64,000 bases of DNA from Alphaproteobacteria bacterium LSUCC0396 (lineage in GTDB: Bacteria; Pseudomonadota; Alphaproteobacteria; Puniceispirillales; Puniceispirillaceae), in NCBI GenBank assembly GCA_041228345.1, contig CP166131.1, positions 2,411,001 through 2,475,000 of the forward strand, in the 5' to 3' direction. The position numbers were made by a program, and so were the translations under genes. Positions 16,495-25,584 of this stretch are shown here, piece after piece (within the stretch, counting starts at the first letter, position 1; every line of letters begins with the position of its first letter). The notes under the pieces were generated by a model. It searched no databases and was not told the DNA's origin. It saw only the letters and a list, made by a program, of their open reading frames with translations.

Positions 16495-17916
16495 ATGACA
16501 CACCCCCCCCCCCCATCTGATCAGGTGATTGCTGGTAATTCGCCGGCAAGCCGTGACATCGCGTTTCATATGCATCCCTACACTAATCCGGCAGTTCTTG
16601 GTGATGCCGGGCCGCATATCATGGCCGAGGGCAATGGGGTTTTTGTTATCGATGAGACTGGAAGCCGATTTTATGAGGGCATGAGTGGGCTGTGGTGCAC
16701 ATCGCTGGGGTTTTCCGAGCCTGAATTGATTGATGCTGCAATGGCGCAGTTTAAAAAGCTGCCATTCTATCACAGCTTTGCCGGTAAAACGGTCAATCCG
16801 GCGATTGATCTTGCTGAAATGCTGATTGCCAACGCACCGCCGGCGGGCGGCGACAGCGTGATGAGCAAGGTGTTTTTTGCGGCTTCTGGGTCCGAGGCTA
16901 ATGATACCGCGATGAAAATGGTCTGGTATTATAACGCAGCGCTTGGGCGGCCGGAAAAGCGCAAGATTATCAGTCGCAAAAAAGGCTATCATGGCGTCAC
17001 CATGGCGGCGGCAAGCATGACAGCGCTGGCCTATGCGCAGGATGGATTTGGCCTGCCGCTGGATTTTGTCAAACATACCACCGCGCCCGATTTTTATAAT
17101 GGGGCTGCTGTTGGTGAAAGCGAAGAAGATTTCGCCAGTCGCTGCGCGGCAGATTTGGAAGAGCTTATCCTGAATGAGGGGCCCGATACAGTTGGCGCGT
17201 TATTTGCCGAACCGGTGATGGGGGCTGGCGGGGTGATTATTCCGCCGCGAACCTATTTTGAAAAGATCCGTGCAGTTTTAACGAAATATGATGTTCTGCT
17301 GGTTGCGGATGAGGTGATTTGCGGCTTTGGGCGTACTGGAAATATGTGGGGGTCGCAAACGATGGATGTGCGCCCCGATATGCTGACCTGCGCCAAGGCG
17401 CTGTCATCTGCCTATTTGCCAATTTCGGCGGTGATGCTGTCGGAAAAAGTCTATGCGCCGATCGCCAAACAGGCTGAAACACTGGGTATTTTTGGGCATG
17501 GCTACACCTATTCGGCGCATCCAGTCTGTGCAGCGGTGGCACTTCGTGCCCAGCAATTGATGCAGGAACGTGATATTGTTGGTCATGTCCGCAGCATTGC
17601 GCCGCAATTCAAAGCTCGGATTGAGCGGCTTGCGCGGTTTGATTTTATTGGCAATCTACGGTCAATCGGTTTGATCGGTGCGATGGAATTTGCCGCCGAT
17701 AAACATAGCGGTAAAAAATTTGATCCGGCGCATAAGATCGCCGCACAGGCGGTTGCTGCCATTCAAAAACATGGCGTAATTCTTCGCGCGCTACCCGGTG
17801 ATATTGTCGGTTTTTGCCCACCTTTGATCATTTCAGATGTAGAAATTGGCGATATGTTTGACCGTATTGAGGGGGCACTTGACGAATTTGGCGCCGTCGC
17901 CGCAAGGCTAGGCTAG
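16495..17916 (+). CDS. class III aminotransferase (putrescine/spermidine:pyruvate-type)
   Basis: A 473-residue PLP enzyme with the class III features: GSEAND near residue 132, catalytic Asp272 in LVADEVICGFGRTG, and PLP Lys301 in TCAKALSSAYLP. The N-terminal HMHPYTN and overall length match the SpuC-like group, which moves an amino group from putrescine or a similar omega-amine to pyruvate. Context (agmatinase, polyamine importer, aldehyde dehydrogenase) supports a polyamine role. Codons 3-7 are a run of twelve C bases coding for His-Pro-Pro-Pro-Pro; a change of one C would shift the whole frame. Confidence 0.85.
   Translation: MTHPPPPSDQVIAGNSPASRDIAFHMHPYTNPAVLGDAGPHIMAEGNGVFVIDETGSRFYEGMSGLWCTSLGFSEPELIDAAMAQFKKLPFYHSFAGKTVNPAIDLAEMLIANAPPAGGDSVMSKVFFAASGSEANDTAMKMVWYYNAALGRPEKRKIISRKKGYHGVTMAAASMTALAYAQDGFGLPLDFVKHTTAPDFYNGAAVGESEEDFASRCAADLEELILNEGPDTVGALFAEPVMGAGGVIIPPRTYFEKIRAVLTKYDVLLVADEVICGFGRTGNMWGSQTMDVRPDMLTCAKALSSAYLPISAVMLSEKVYAPIAKQAETLGIFGHGYTYSAHPVCAAVALRAQQLMQERDIVGHVRSIAPQFKARIERLARFDFIGNLRSIGLIGAMEFAADKHSGKKFDPAHKIAAQAVAAIQKHGVILRALPGDIVGFCPPLIISDVEIGDMFDRIEGALDEFGAVAARLG
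16503..16514. repeat. poly-C tract of 12 in the aminotransferase coding start
   Basis: Twelve consecutive C bases begin at the third base of codon 3. Tracts of this length are prone to slipped-strand mispairing, and the position right after the start codon would turn the gene on or off. No other C tract this long was seen in the window. Confidence 0.95.
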
Positions 17917-17950
17917 CCCTATGGCCGGGTCGTGACAAGGAGGAGCTGGT

Positions 17951-18853
17951 TTGGGGCTGTTTGACCGTTTTTGGAACAGCGCCCATACGGTGTTGACGAT
18001 GGCAACCTTGATGTGGGCAGGCCATGCGGTGGCATTGCGTATGTCGGTGGGCGAGATTTCGCCTGTCCTGCTCATGCAATCGCGCTGGCTTGTCGCTTTT
18101 ATCATTCTTGTGCTGGTGTTTCACCACAGCGTAAGGCGTTACCTACCGCTGGTTTTAGATAATTGGCGTTGGGTTTTTGGCATGGGCGGTGTTGGCCTTG
18201 CCGGGTTTAGCCTGCTGCTTGTTTATGCCGCGCAATATACCACGGCGGTCAATCTTGGCATTATGCAAGGCGGCATTCCGGCCTTTGTTATGCTGTTTGG
18301 CTGGTTGATGTTCCAGACGCGGATTGGCTGGCTGCAATTTTTTGGGCTTTGTTCGTCATTAATGGGGATTCTGGTTCTGGTCAGTGCTGGCAGCATTGCA
18401 ACGATATTGGCGCTGCAGTTCAATATTGGCGATTTGATGATGGTTGTTGCCTGCTTTTGCTATGGTGCCTACACGCTGGGCCTGTCGCGGCGATTGGATA
18501 TGCCGCCGGTCATTATGTTGTGCTTTTTTGCGTTCTGTGCGTTTTTTACCTGCAGCCTGTTCAGTATTGCCGAATATGCGCGTGGTGATCTGGTTTTGCC
18601 CGGCTTTAAGGGCGGGCTGCTACTGATCTATTCGGCGGTTTTTCCAACAATTTTGGCGCAGACATTTTTTATGCGTGGAGTCGAATTGACCGATGCAAAC
18701 CGCGCTGGATTATACGTTAATTTGGTGCCGGTATTCGCGGCGTTTCTGGCAGTTATGATCTTGCCGGAACGTCTTTACCTTTATCATCTGATAGCTTTGG
18801 CGATGGTGCTTGGTGGCATCTATCTTGCCGAGCGTGGTAAGCGGGCAAATTAA
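17951..18853 (+). CDS. DMT superfamily transporter (EamA)
   Basis: A 300-residue membrane protein with about ten hydrophobic helices in two EamA repeats, the topology of metabolite exporters such as RhaT- and YdcZ-like proteins. The start is a TTG, chosen because AGGAGG lies 7 bases ahead and no better codon follows before the first helix. It begins 35 bases after the aminotransferase, so it is probably in the same transcript. The substrate is unknown; export of a pathway amine or amino acid is only a guess. Confidence 0.75.
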   Translation: MGLFDRFWNSAHTVLTMATLMWAGHAVALRMSVGEISPVLLMQSRWLVAFIILVLVFHHSVRRYLPLVLDNWRWVFGMGGVGLAGFSLLLVYAAQYTTAVNLGIMQGGIPAFVMLFGWLMFQTRIGWLQFFGLCSSLMGILVLVSAGSIATILALQFNIGDLMMVVACFCYGAYTLGLSRRLDMPPVIMLCFFAFCAFFTCSLFSIAEYARGDLVLPGFKGGLLLIYSAVFPTILAQTFFMRGVELTDANRAGLYVNLVPVFAAFLAVMILPERLYLYHLIALAMVLGGIYLAERGKRAN

Positions 18854-18887
18854 CAAAATGGCGATCTGATCAGTCCCTGCCGGTTAC

Positions 18888-18915
18888 TTGACAAGAGATG
18901 CTGACTATGTGCAAT
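18888..18915 (+). promoter_or_regulatory. possible sigma-70 promoter for the aldehyde dehydrogenase gene
   Basis: TTGACA at 18888-18893 is followed after 16 bases by TGCAAT, a 4-of-6 match to the -10 box. It lies in the 167-base gap before the aldehyde dehydrogenase start at 19021. The -35 match is perfect but the -10 is weak, so this is a candidate only. Confidence 0.35.
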
Positions 18916-19020
18916 TTGGCCGCTGTTCGCATGATAGGGTGATCTGCGCGCCTTTCGCTATATATGATTGTTGGGTGCGGCCTTGATAGGGCGGACGGAA
19001 CCCAAGCCATTGGAGGCTTT

Positions 19021-20457
19021 ATGCTAGATAAAACAGAATTTTATATCAATGGGGCGTGGATGCCATCACTGGATGGGCGCTCTTTCCCTGTCCTTAATCC
19101 AGCCACCGAAGAGGCATTTGCCACAATCACCATTGGCGGCGCCGAAGATGCCAAAGCGGCGATTGCTGCCGCCAAGGCAGCCTTTCCAACATGGTCGATG
19201 ACCAGTCCTGCGGAACGTGCAGATTATCTGCAAAGGCTGCTTGCGGTTTACACGTCACGGCATGCTGAAATGGGCGCCGTGATCTCGACGGAAATGGGTG
19301 CGCCGATTGATATGGCGGTCAGTGATCAGGCCGGGGCAGGGATCAGCCACCTCAAGTCATTCATACGTGCGTTGGGTGCATTGGAATTTCAGCGGCCGTT
19401 GCGTGATGGTGTCGTGGGTCAGGATATTGCCTATGAGGCTGCCGGTGTTGCGGCATTGATCACGCCTTGGAACTGGCCGATGAACCAAGTTGTGCTAAAG
19501 GTTGGCGCGGCGCTGGCGGCGGGCTGTACAATGGTGTTGAAACCATCCGAAATCGCACCAATGTCCAGCATTCTATTTGCCGAGATGGTGCATGAGGCTG
19601 GTCTGCCTGCGGGTGTCTTTAACATGGTTAATGGCGATGGCGTCGGCGTTGGTACAATCTTGTCATCGCATTCCGATATTGATGTTGTATCCTTTACCGG
19701 ATCGACAAGGGCTGGCGTTCTGATCAGCAAGGCCGCGGCTGATACAGTGAAAACCGTGTCGCTGGAGCTTGGTGGAAAATCGCCAAATCTGGTGTTTGAT
19801 GATTGCGATGTTGAGGCGGCGGTGCGCCGTGGCGCGGCTTTTTGCTTTAACAATACTGGCCAGTCCTGTAACGCCGCAACGCGGATGCTGGTGCAGCGTA
19901 ATGTCTATGATCAGGCGGTTGAGTTTGCTGCGTCTGAGGCGGCAGCCACCAAGGTTGACCTGCCGTCTAATTCAGGCAATCACATTGGCCCATTGGTATC
20001 TGAGGCACAATTTGACAAGGTGCAGAAATTAATCCAGTCGGGCATTGATGAAGGCGCAAGGCTGGCGGCCGGCGGTGTTGGACGCCCAGAAGGGATGAAT
20101 CGTGGCTGGTTTGTAAAGCCAACTGTTTTTGCCGACGCAACACCGGAAATGACCATTATTCGTGAGGAAATCTTTGGCCCGGTTTTAGCAATGATGCCGT
20201 TTGACACCGAGGAAGAGGCGATTGCCATGGCCAATGATACACCATACGGTCTGGCTGCCTATATTCAGACCGGAGATATGGATCGTGCGCGCCGCGTCGC
20301 GGCTAGATTGCGGGCGGGGATGATTCAGGTGAACGGTGCCTCGCGGGCTGCGGGCAGCCCGTTTGGCGGCTATAAACAATCAGGCGTTGGCCGTGAGGGC
20401 GGTTTTTGGGGCATTGAAGAATTTCTTGAAATCAAAACCATCAGCGGGATCGTCTAA
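19021..20457 (+). CDS. aldehyde dehydrogenase
   Basis: A 478-residue NAD(P)-dependent aldehyde dehydrogenase. Catalytic Cys283 (TGQSCNAAT) and general-base Glu249 (ELGGKSPN) are both present with the usual 34-residue spacing, and the cofactor motif is FTGSTRAG. GGAGG just ahead of the ATG at 19021 makes this the start rather than the ATG 19 codons upstream. As the last gene of the plus-strand amine block it could oxidise the aminoaldehyde made by the class III aminotransferase. The family has wide substrate range, so this is inference. Confidence 0.85.
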   Translation: MLDKTEFYINGAWMPSLDGRSFPVLNPATEEAFATITIGGAEDAKAAIAAAKAAFPTWSMTSPAERADYLQRLLAVYTSRHAEMGAVISTEMGAPIDMAVSDQAGAGISHLKSFIRALGALEFQRPLRDGVVGQDIAYEAAGVAALITPWNWPMNQVVLKVGAALAAGCTMVLKPSEIAPMSSILFAEMVHEAGLPAGVFNMVNGDGVGVGTILSSHSDIDVVSFTGSTRAGVLISKAAADTVKTVSLELGGKSPNLVFDDCDVEAAVRRGAAFCFNNTGQSCNAATRMLVQRNVYDQAVEFAASEAAATKVDLPSNSGNHIGPLVSEAQFDKVQKLIQSGIDEGARLAAGGVGRPEGMNRGWFVKPTVFADATPEMTIIREEIFGPVLAMMPFDTEEEAIAMANDTPYGLAAYIQTGDMDRARRVAARLRAGMIQVNGASRAAGSPFGGYKQSGVGREGGFWGIEEFLEIKTISGIV

Positions 20458-20467
20458 CCGGCTGGCT

Positions 20468-21094
20468 TTAGTCATTATCACTTAAACCTGCACCGGCACC
20501 GGCAAGGCGCGACGCCTCGGTTGCTGGTGCATAGGTGTTTTTGGCAAAGCTGTTTAAAACCGTGACACAAGCGGCCGCCGTTTCTGGAACGCGGGGTAAA
20601 TCGGTGTCGCTAATGCGGGTCAGCGGCGGCATGTGATCAATCTTCGTTGAAATCCGGCAATGCGATGCGGCCGTTAAAATGGCAGTGTCGTTGCCCGAAT
20701 AGGCAAATCCGTCTTGGCTTAGGCTGAAAACCACAGTCTCAAGCGATATTGTAATTGGCGTTATGTCCGCGCGAAGTGCAATAAACGGGATCAGCAACAA
20801 CGGTGTTCGCATACGGCTGAACTCTACCTCATCGCCAAAGAGGCCATCACCATAGGCGGCGCCGGTGGCAATCGGACAATAATGCCCCTGATCACCAGTC
20901 ACATCCGGCCATGCTGTAATCTCGCCGGTTTGCCGCCAGCTTAAATAACGGCACAAGGCAGCAATGCCGGGCAATTGGTGTCGTTGCAACCATTTCACCG
21001 CATATCCGGCTTCGTCCGCCAGCCCCCAATCCATACCGCAGCCACGTGCAGCCTTGGTGGAAAGCGCGCCAATTTCACCAAGCGACCAACTCAT
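20468..21094 (-). CDS. uncharacterised protein, DUF3726-like
   Basis: A 208-residue soluble protein. The N-terminus, MSWSLGEIGALSTKAARGCGMDWGL, has the look of the DUF3726 family, which has no assigned function. Features are an N-terminal helical region and several Cys and His residues (Cys19, CRYL near 48, HYCP near 71, SHCR near 148) that could bind metal. Its ATG overlaps the stop of the 590-residue gene as ATGA, so the two are made together and may interact. It ends the four-gene operon that starts with an aldehyde dehydrogenase at 25336. It ends 10 bases from the converging plus-strand aldehyde dehydrogenase. Confidence 0.7.
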   Translation of the reverse strand: MSWSLGEIGALSTKAARGCGMDWGLADEAGYAVKWLQRHQLPGIAALCRYLSWRQTGEITAWPDVTGDQGHYCPIATGAAYGDGLFGDEVEFSRMRTPLLLIPFIALRADITPITISLETVVFSLSQDGFAYSGNDTAILTAASHCRISTKIDHMPPLTRISDTDLPRVPETAAACVTVLNSFAKNTYAPATEASRLAGAGAGLSDND

Positions 21095-22863
21095 ACGGTG
21101 CTTTGGCTCGGTGCGCTATTATGGCCAAGGGGGGGATAAAACAGAATATCGGGATCAAGCTGGCTCAACTCGTCCGGAAAAGGCGCGCCCTGATACATGG
21201 TAATGCGCAGCCACCGGTCAGAACGCGGGTCGAACTTTGAAGCGCCAAAAAATGACAATTTGCAGCGCAGCAGGTCAATTGGCTGCATTTCTGCCGAGAT
21301 GGTGTTATCCTGAATTTCGGCATAAGGCAGGGCAAAGACCGTTTGGGTGCGGCGCACAATATGCCGGTGTTCGGGATGTTTTAACAGGAACATAGCGACC
21401 GTATCATCGCCAGATGTGCTGTCTTGGCGGATCCATTGATCGATTGCCTGCATTGCTAAAACCGCATCACGCCCAGGTGCTAGCGGCTGTTCATAAGGCT
21501 CAATCGGTTCTTCGAACCTCTCGCCCAGCCGCGGTTCCAGCTTTTCTTCGGACACATACCAGACCCGCGCCAACGCGTCATTCCGGGCATAATCAATGCG
21601 GTTCGTCCAGCCATAGATACTGCCCATCATCCGCCGAAGTTCGACAAGCCGCATTGATCCGTCGATGCGGAAATGCGCTGCCTCATCAGCCGCCATACCT
21701 GCGGCCAGATCATCAATTAAGGAGCCGTGATCCTCAAGCAGCAGTGATACCAGCTGTTCCTGACCCTCAAGGCTGAGGTTGGCTTCGCCCCAGCGATAGA
21801 TTTGATCCCAAGGCTGGTTGATGCTGGCATCAAGCGTGCGCACAAAACCGTCCAGTCGCACAAGATCATCACGCAAACCCTCGGTCTTGGCGCGCTGATA
21901 CGGGCTGTCCGTTGTCCATTCATTGGCATTTTTGGCGGCTTTTGCGACCATCGTCAAAAACCGATCTAGACCAGCCTGATCGCTTGCCCCAAGGGCGCGT
22001 ACCCGCGCTAGCGCTGTTTCACGCGCATTGATCCATGCATGAATAAGCGAGGGATGATTGATCAGAAACGGCGCCATGCCAAGACCGGTGGAATTGCCAA
22101 CGCCAATGCGGCGGCGAATATCCAGATTTAGTTTCACCGCGGTTTCAGGCGATTTTGCCGCGGCCATATGTTCGACAATATCAATGGTAAATGACCGGAT
22201 TAGCCAGACCGCCAGCAATTCAGGCTGGAACGAGCCGGAAAATTCAGGCCGGTTTGCCCAGATATCACGGTCAGCCGCGCCAAATTTCCCCGATCCATAA
22301 ACCGCCGTTGTCCGCATTAGATAGCCAATCGGCTCAATTTTTTCGGGGTTGGGCTGCGTCCCTGCGGCAAGGCAGTCACGCACATAATCAAACAGTCGAA
22401 CCGACCGGTTTGCCCGCGATAGGACAAATTCACCATCCGAAATACGTCCGGCCTCTTGCAGTGGCACATTTTGCTGCAGCCTTTGGATGTCAAGGTCGCT
22501 GATGACGCCATCATGCAGGGTGAAGGTTGCGTCCCACGCCTCGGCGATGACCCGATCCGAGCGTTTCTCAGCAGGTAAATCATGCGCAAAAGCAACCAAT
22601 GTATAGCTGCGCTCGGGGCCAATAGCCTCATAAGTGGCAACGCCGACCCCATGCTGATCAATGTTCCAGCGGCTACGCTTAAACTGCCAGTTTTCAGCCT
22701 TGAGACGGCGCAAGAGAACCCGCATAAAGCTGAGGCGGCTCTGATGAAATGATCCGATGCGTGCCAGCGTCATAATCTGTGCGGCCGGACGCAGGGGGAT
22801 AGCCTTGTTAGCGGCAGTTGATGTGCCTGATGCCCCGTTTTTCAAATCTGATGTTTTCATCAT
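21091..22863 (-). CDS. uncharacterised 590-residue protein of a catabolic operon
   Basis: I do not recognise a characterised family. The protein is soluble, rich in charged helical sequence, with no signal peptide or membrane segment. Distinct stretches likely to be conserved are YGSGKFGAADRDIW near residue 190, NSTGLGMAPFLINHPSLIHA near 255, and LRRMMGSIYGWTNRIDYARN near 430. No Walker, Rossmann or PLP signature is visible. It is coupled by ATGA overlap to a DUF3726-like gene and follows an M19-like gene by 36 bases, downstream of a semialdehyde dehydrogenase. The pair may form one complex; the function is unknown. Confidence 0.75.
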   Translation of the reverse strand: MMKTSDLKNGASGTSTAANKAIPLRPAAQIMTLARIGSFHQSRLSFMRVLLRRLKAENWQFKRSRWNIDQHGVGVATYEAIGPERSYTLVAFAHDLPAEKRSDRVIAEAWDATFTLHDGVISDLDIQRLQQNVPLQEAGRISDGEFVLSRANRSVRLFDYVRDCLAAGTQPNPEKIEPIGYLMRTTAVYGSGKFGAADRDIWANRPEFSGSFQPELLAVWLIRSFTIDIVEHMAAAKSPETAVKLNLDIRRRIGVGNSTGLGMAPFLINHPSLIHAWINARETALARVRALGASDQAGLDRFLTMVAKAAKNANEWTTDSPYQRAKTEGLRDDLVRLDGFVRTLDASINQPWDQIYRWGEANLSLEGQEQLVSLLLEDHGSLIDDLAAGMAADEAAHFRIDGSMRLVELRRMMGSIYGWTNRIDYARNDALARVWYVSEEKLEPRLGERFEEPIEPYEQPLAPGRDAVLAMQAIDQWIRQDSTSGDDTVAMFLLKHPEHRHIVRRTQTVFALPYAEIQDNTISAEMQPIDLLRCKLSFFGASKFDPRSDRWLRITMYQGAPFPDELSQLDPDILFYPPLGHNSAPSQSTV

Positions 22864-22899
22864 TTACATTACTCTAACCGCGTGACTGCAGATAAATTT

Positions 22900-23880
22900 T
22901 CAAGGTGTCTGCGGGCCAAAATTTTCATCATAGAACCGCAGCCAATTCTCTCCCATAACGGCGGCGGTGTCGTCTTTGGAAAAACCATATTTTTCCAAAC
23001 CTGCGGTAATCGCACCAAAATGCCGGTTATCTTCAAACCAGCTTGGCATTGGCGGAAAACCGGCGTCGCTGGCCGAGCCTTCGCCATAATCAATTTCCTT
23101 TGTCCATCGACCGACGCGCATCCATTCAACAATACTGTCAGGCTGATCCTGACAAAGATCGGATCCGATGCCAATATTGTCAATGCCCATTAAATCGGCG
23201 GTGCGTGCAATCATCTCGCAAAAGCTCTCGAGGCTGCAATCAGATTTGTTTTTCAGGTGATGCGGATATAATGAAAAGCCCAGCATACCGCCAGATTGTC
23301 CAAGGGCACGAAGCACATCATCAGATTTATTGCGCTTTGCCGGGTGCCAGAAATAAGGGTTGGCATGGGTAATGGCAACGGGCCGCTCGGAAATATCAAT
23401 TGCATCTAATGTCGATCGCTCGGCTGAATGGCTCATATCGACGACCATGCCAACGCGGTTCATCTCTTTTATGACCTGCCGCCCCATGCGCGTGACGCCG
23501 CTATCCTCATCCTCATAACAGCCAGTCGCAAGCAGTGACTGATTATTATAGGTCAGTTGCATAAAGCGAACGCCAAGGCTATGCCAGATTTCAACGAGGC
23601 CAATGTCATCCTCAATCGGTGAGGGATTTTGAAAGCCGAAAAAGATCGCAGTTCGGCCCTCGCGTTTTGCGCGCCGCACATCATCGCCGGTAGTCCCGTG
23701 AAAAATCAGCTCAGTATAGCGCTCAAACCACCGGTTCCATTGTTCGACATTGGCCACGGTTTCACGAAACATCTCATGATAGGCAATTGTAACATGAACC
23801 GCATCAACGCCGCCTTCACGCATTTGCTTGAAGATTTTTTCTGACCAATTGGCATATTGCAGATTGTCGATAAGATGCAT
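22900..23880 (-). CDS. M19 (membrane dipeptidase)-like protein lacking part of the metal site
   Basis: A 326-residue TIM-barrel protein of the renal dipeptidase family. The two later metal-ligand histidines are kept (DMSHSAE and AITHANP), as is RNKSDDVLRAL. The N-terminal HxD ligand pair is absent: the protein opens with LIDNLQYANWSEKIF. The bridging Glu of the usual EG motif appears to be Gln (GFQNPS). Relatives with this N-terminus lie in betaine/carnitine-type catabolic clusters of other proteobacteria, where their reaction is unclear. The ATG at 23880 is 4 bases after the aldehyde dehydrogenase stop; a TTG nine codons earlier would overlap it. Confidence 0.75.
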   Translation of the reverse strand: MHLIDNLQYANWSEKIFKQMREGGVDAVHVTIAYHEMFRETVANVEQWNRWFERYTELIFHGTTGDDVRRAKREGRTAIFFGFQNPSPIEDDIGLVEIWHSLGVRFMQLTYNNQSLLATGCYEDEDSGVTRMGRQVIKEMNRVGMVVDMSHSAERSTLDAIDISERPVAITHANPYFWHPAKRNKSDDVLRALGQSGGMLGFSLYPHHLKNKSDCSLESFCEMIARTADLMGIDNIGIGSDLCQDQPDSIVEWMRVGRWTKEIDYGEGSASDAGFPPMPSWFEDNRHFGAITAGLEKYGFSKDDTAAVMGENWLRFYDENFGPQTP

Positions 23881-23884
23881 CAGA

Positions 23885-25336
23885 TTATTCCGGCTTGCCA
23901 GCGGCAATATAGCTCGTCTTTACAATGGTATAAAATTCCTTGGCATAACCGCCCTGTTCGCGCGGGCCGTACGAGCTGTTGCCGCGTCCGCCGAATGGCA
24001 CATGATAATCGGTACCTGCAGTTGGCAGGTTAATCGTGACAACGCCAGTTTGCGCATTGCGGCGGAAATGCGTTGCCCGCGCCAGCGAACGCGTGATGAT
24101 CCCCGATGTCAGGCCAAAATCAGTGTCGTTTACGACCTCCAGCGCCTCATCATACGACCCGACCCTGATCACAGCAGCGACCGGGGCAAACATCTCTTCA
24201 CGGTTTATGCGCCAGTGATTTTTTGTGCCGGCGACGACGGCCGGTGTCATGTAATAGCCATCATCATCACGGCTAACCTGCTCGCCGCCACACAGAATTT
24301 CGCCGCCTTCCTGCTTTGCGACATCAATCCATTGCAGGTTTTCCTGTAATTGTCCGGCGCTGACCACGGGGCCGATCTGGGTGCCGTCGGCAAGCGCGTG
24401 ACCAACCTTCATGGCCGATGCGGCCGCAACCAGCCGTTCGACAAATTCATCATGAACGGCATCATGCACAACGAGGCGCGAAGAGGCGGTGCATTTTTGA
24501 CCAGTGCCGCCAAATGCGCCGCCAAGCGCGGTTGCAACTGCAATATCAAGATCACCATCATCCATAATGGCAAGGGCATTTTTTGATCCCATTTCCATCT
24601 GTATCTTGGTCAAATTGCCTACCGCCGCGACGGCAATTTGTTTGCCAACTTCCAGCGAACCGGTAAAGCTGATCGCATCAATCGCAGGGCTTTCGATAAG
24701 TGATTGTCCGATGCTGCCACCGGCGCCCATCACCAGATTGAACAACCCGTGCGGGATATCCTGACGCGCAATAATTTCGGTCAACGCAACCGCGGAGGCT
24801 GGTACCAGATTTGCTGGCTTCCAGATTACGGCGTTGCCAAAGGCCAAAGCCGGCGCAATTTTCCAAACGGCGGTTGCTGTCGGGAAATTCCACGGGCTGA
24901 TAATAGCGACCACACCCACAGGTTCGCGCCGCACATCAATTTCGATTCCATCGCGTACGCTGTCGGCGGTATCGCCGATCTGGCGCAAAATTTCGGCGGC
25001 GTAATAGGTAAAGAACTGACCCGCCCGATAGATTTCGCCAACCCCCTCGGCAAGTGGCTTGCCTTCTTCGCGGCTAAGCAGCGTGCCAAGCTCAACGCGG
25101 CGCTCCATCAGCTCATTACCGATATTCATCAATATTGTCTGGCGTGCCTCAAGACCGGTAGCGGCCCATTTTTTCTGAGCGGTTTTTGCCGAATCAAGGG
25201 CGCTGTCCAACTGATCACGGCTTGCCTGCGCATAATGGCCAATCAGATCAGTGACGTCAGATGGGTTAATATTTGCGACATTGTCTTGCCCATTGCACCA
25301 AGTGCCTGCAATAAAATTCTGACCTATGTTCGACAT
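23885..25336 (-). CDS. aldehyde dehydrogenase, 2-oxoglutarate-semialdehyde dehydrogenase-like
   Basis: A 483-residue aldehyde dehydrogenase. Cys282 (GTGQKCTASSR) and Glu248 (QMEMGSKNALAI) form the active site; the EMGSKN variant and the TGQKCTASSR block match 2,5-dioxovalerate (2-oxoglutarate semialdehyde) dehydrogenases of sugar-acid and hydroxyproline pathways more than general aldehyde dehydrogenases. AGAGG ahead of ATG 25336 supports this start over one 18 codons longer. It heads the operon with the M19-like, 590-residue and DUF3726-like genes. If the assignment is right, the operon feeds its carbon into 2-oxoglutarate. Confidence 0.82.
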   Translation of the reverse strand: MSNIGQNFIAGTWCNGQDNVANINPSDVTDLIGHYAQASRDQLDSALDSAKTAQKKWAATGLEARQTILMNIGNELMERRVELGTLLSREEGKPLAEGVGEIYRAGQFFTYYAAEILRQIGDTADSVRDGIEIDVRREPVGVVAIISPWNFPTATAVWKIAPALAFGNAVIWKPANLVPASAVALTEIIARQDIPHGLFNLVMGAGGSIGQSLIESPAIDAISFTGSLEVGKQIAVAAVGNLTKIQMEMGSKNALAIMDDGDLDIAVATALGGAFGGTGQKCTASSRLVVHDAVHDEFVERLVAAASAMKVGHALADGTQIGPVVSAGQLQENLQWIDVAKQEGGEILCGGEQVSRDDDGYYMTPAVVAGTKNHWRINREEMFAPVAAVIRVGSYDEALEVVNDTDFGLTSGIITRSLARATHFRRNAQTGVVTINLPTAGTDYHVPFGGRGNSSYGPREQGGYAKEFYTIVKTSYIAAGKPE

Positions 25337-25584
25337 GGTTTTGCGCCTCTCATCATGCCAAGATTTTCTGCAAATTACAGGCCTCAGCAACGGTCTCAGA
25401 CTGACCCATTAATAATTTGAATACAACCCCCAACAAAGTTGGCAGCTGCGCTTCATTTCGGCATTTCATTGCAAGGTATGACATTTCCTGATAAGCGGAG
25501 TTTAGGCGGTTATCGGGCAGGATCATTATTTAGACTTACCTCTGGCTGACATCCCCATGGCACCAAACCACCGGAGGGCGACGA

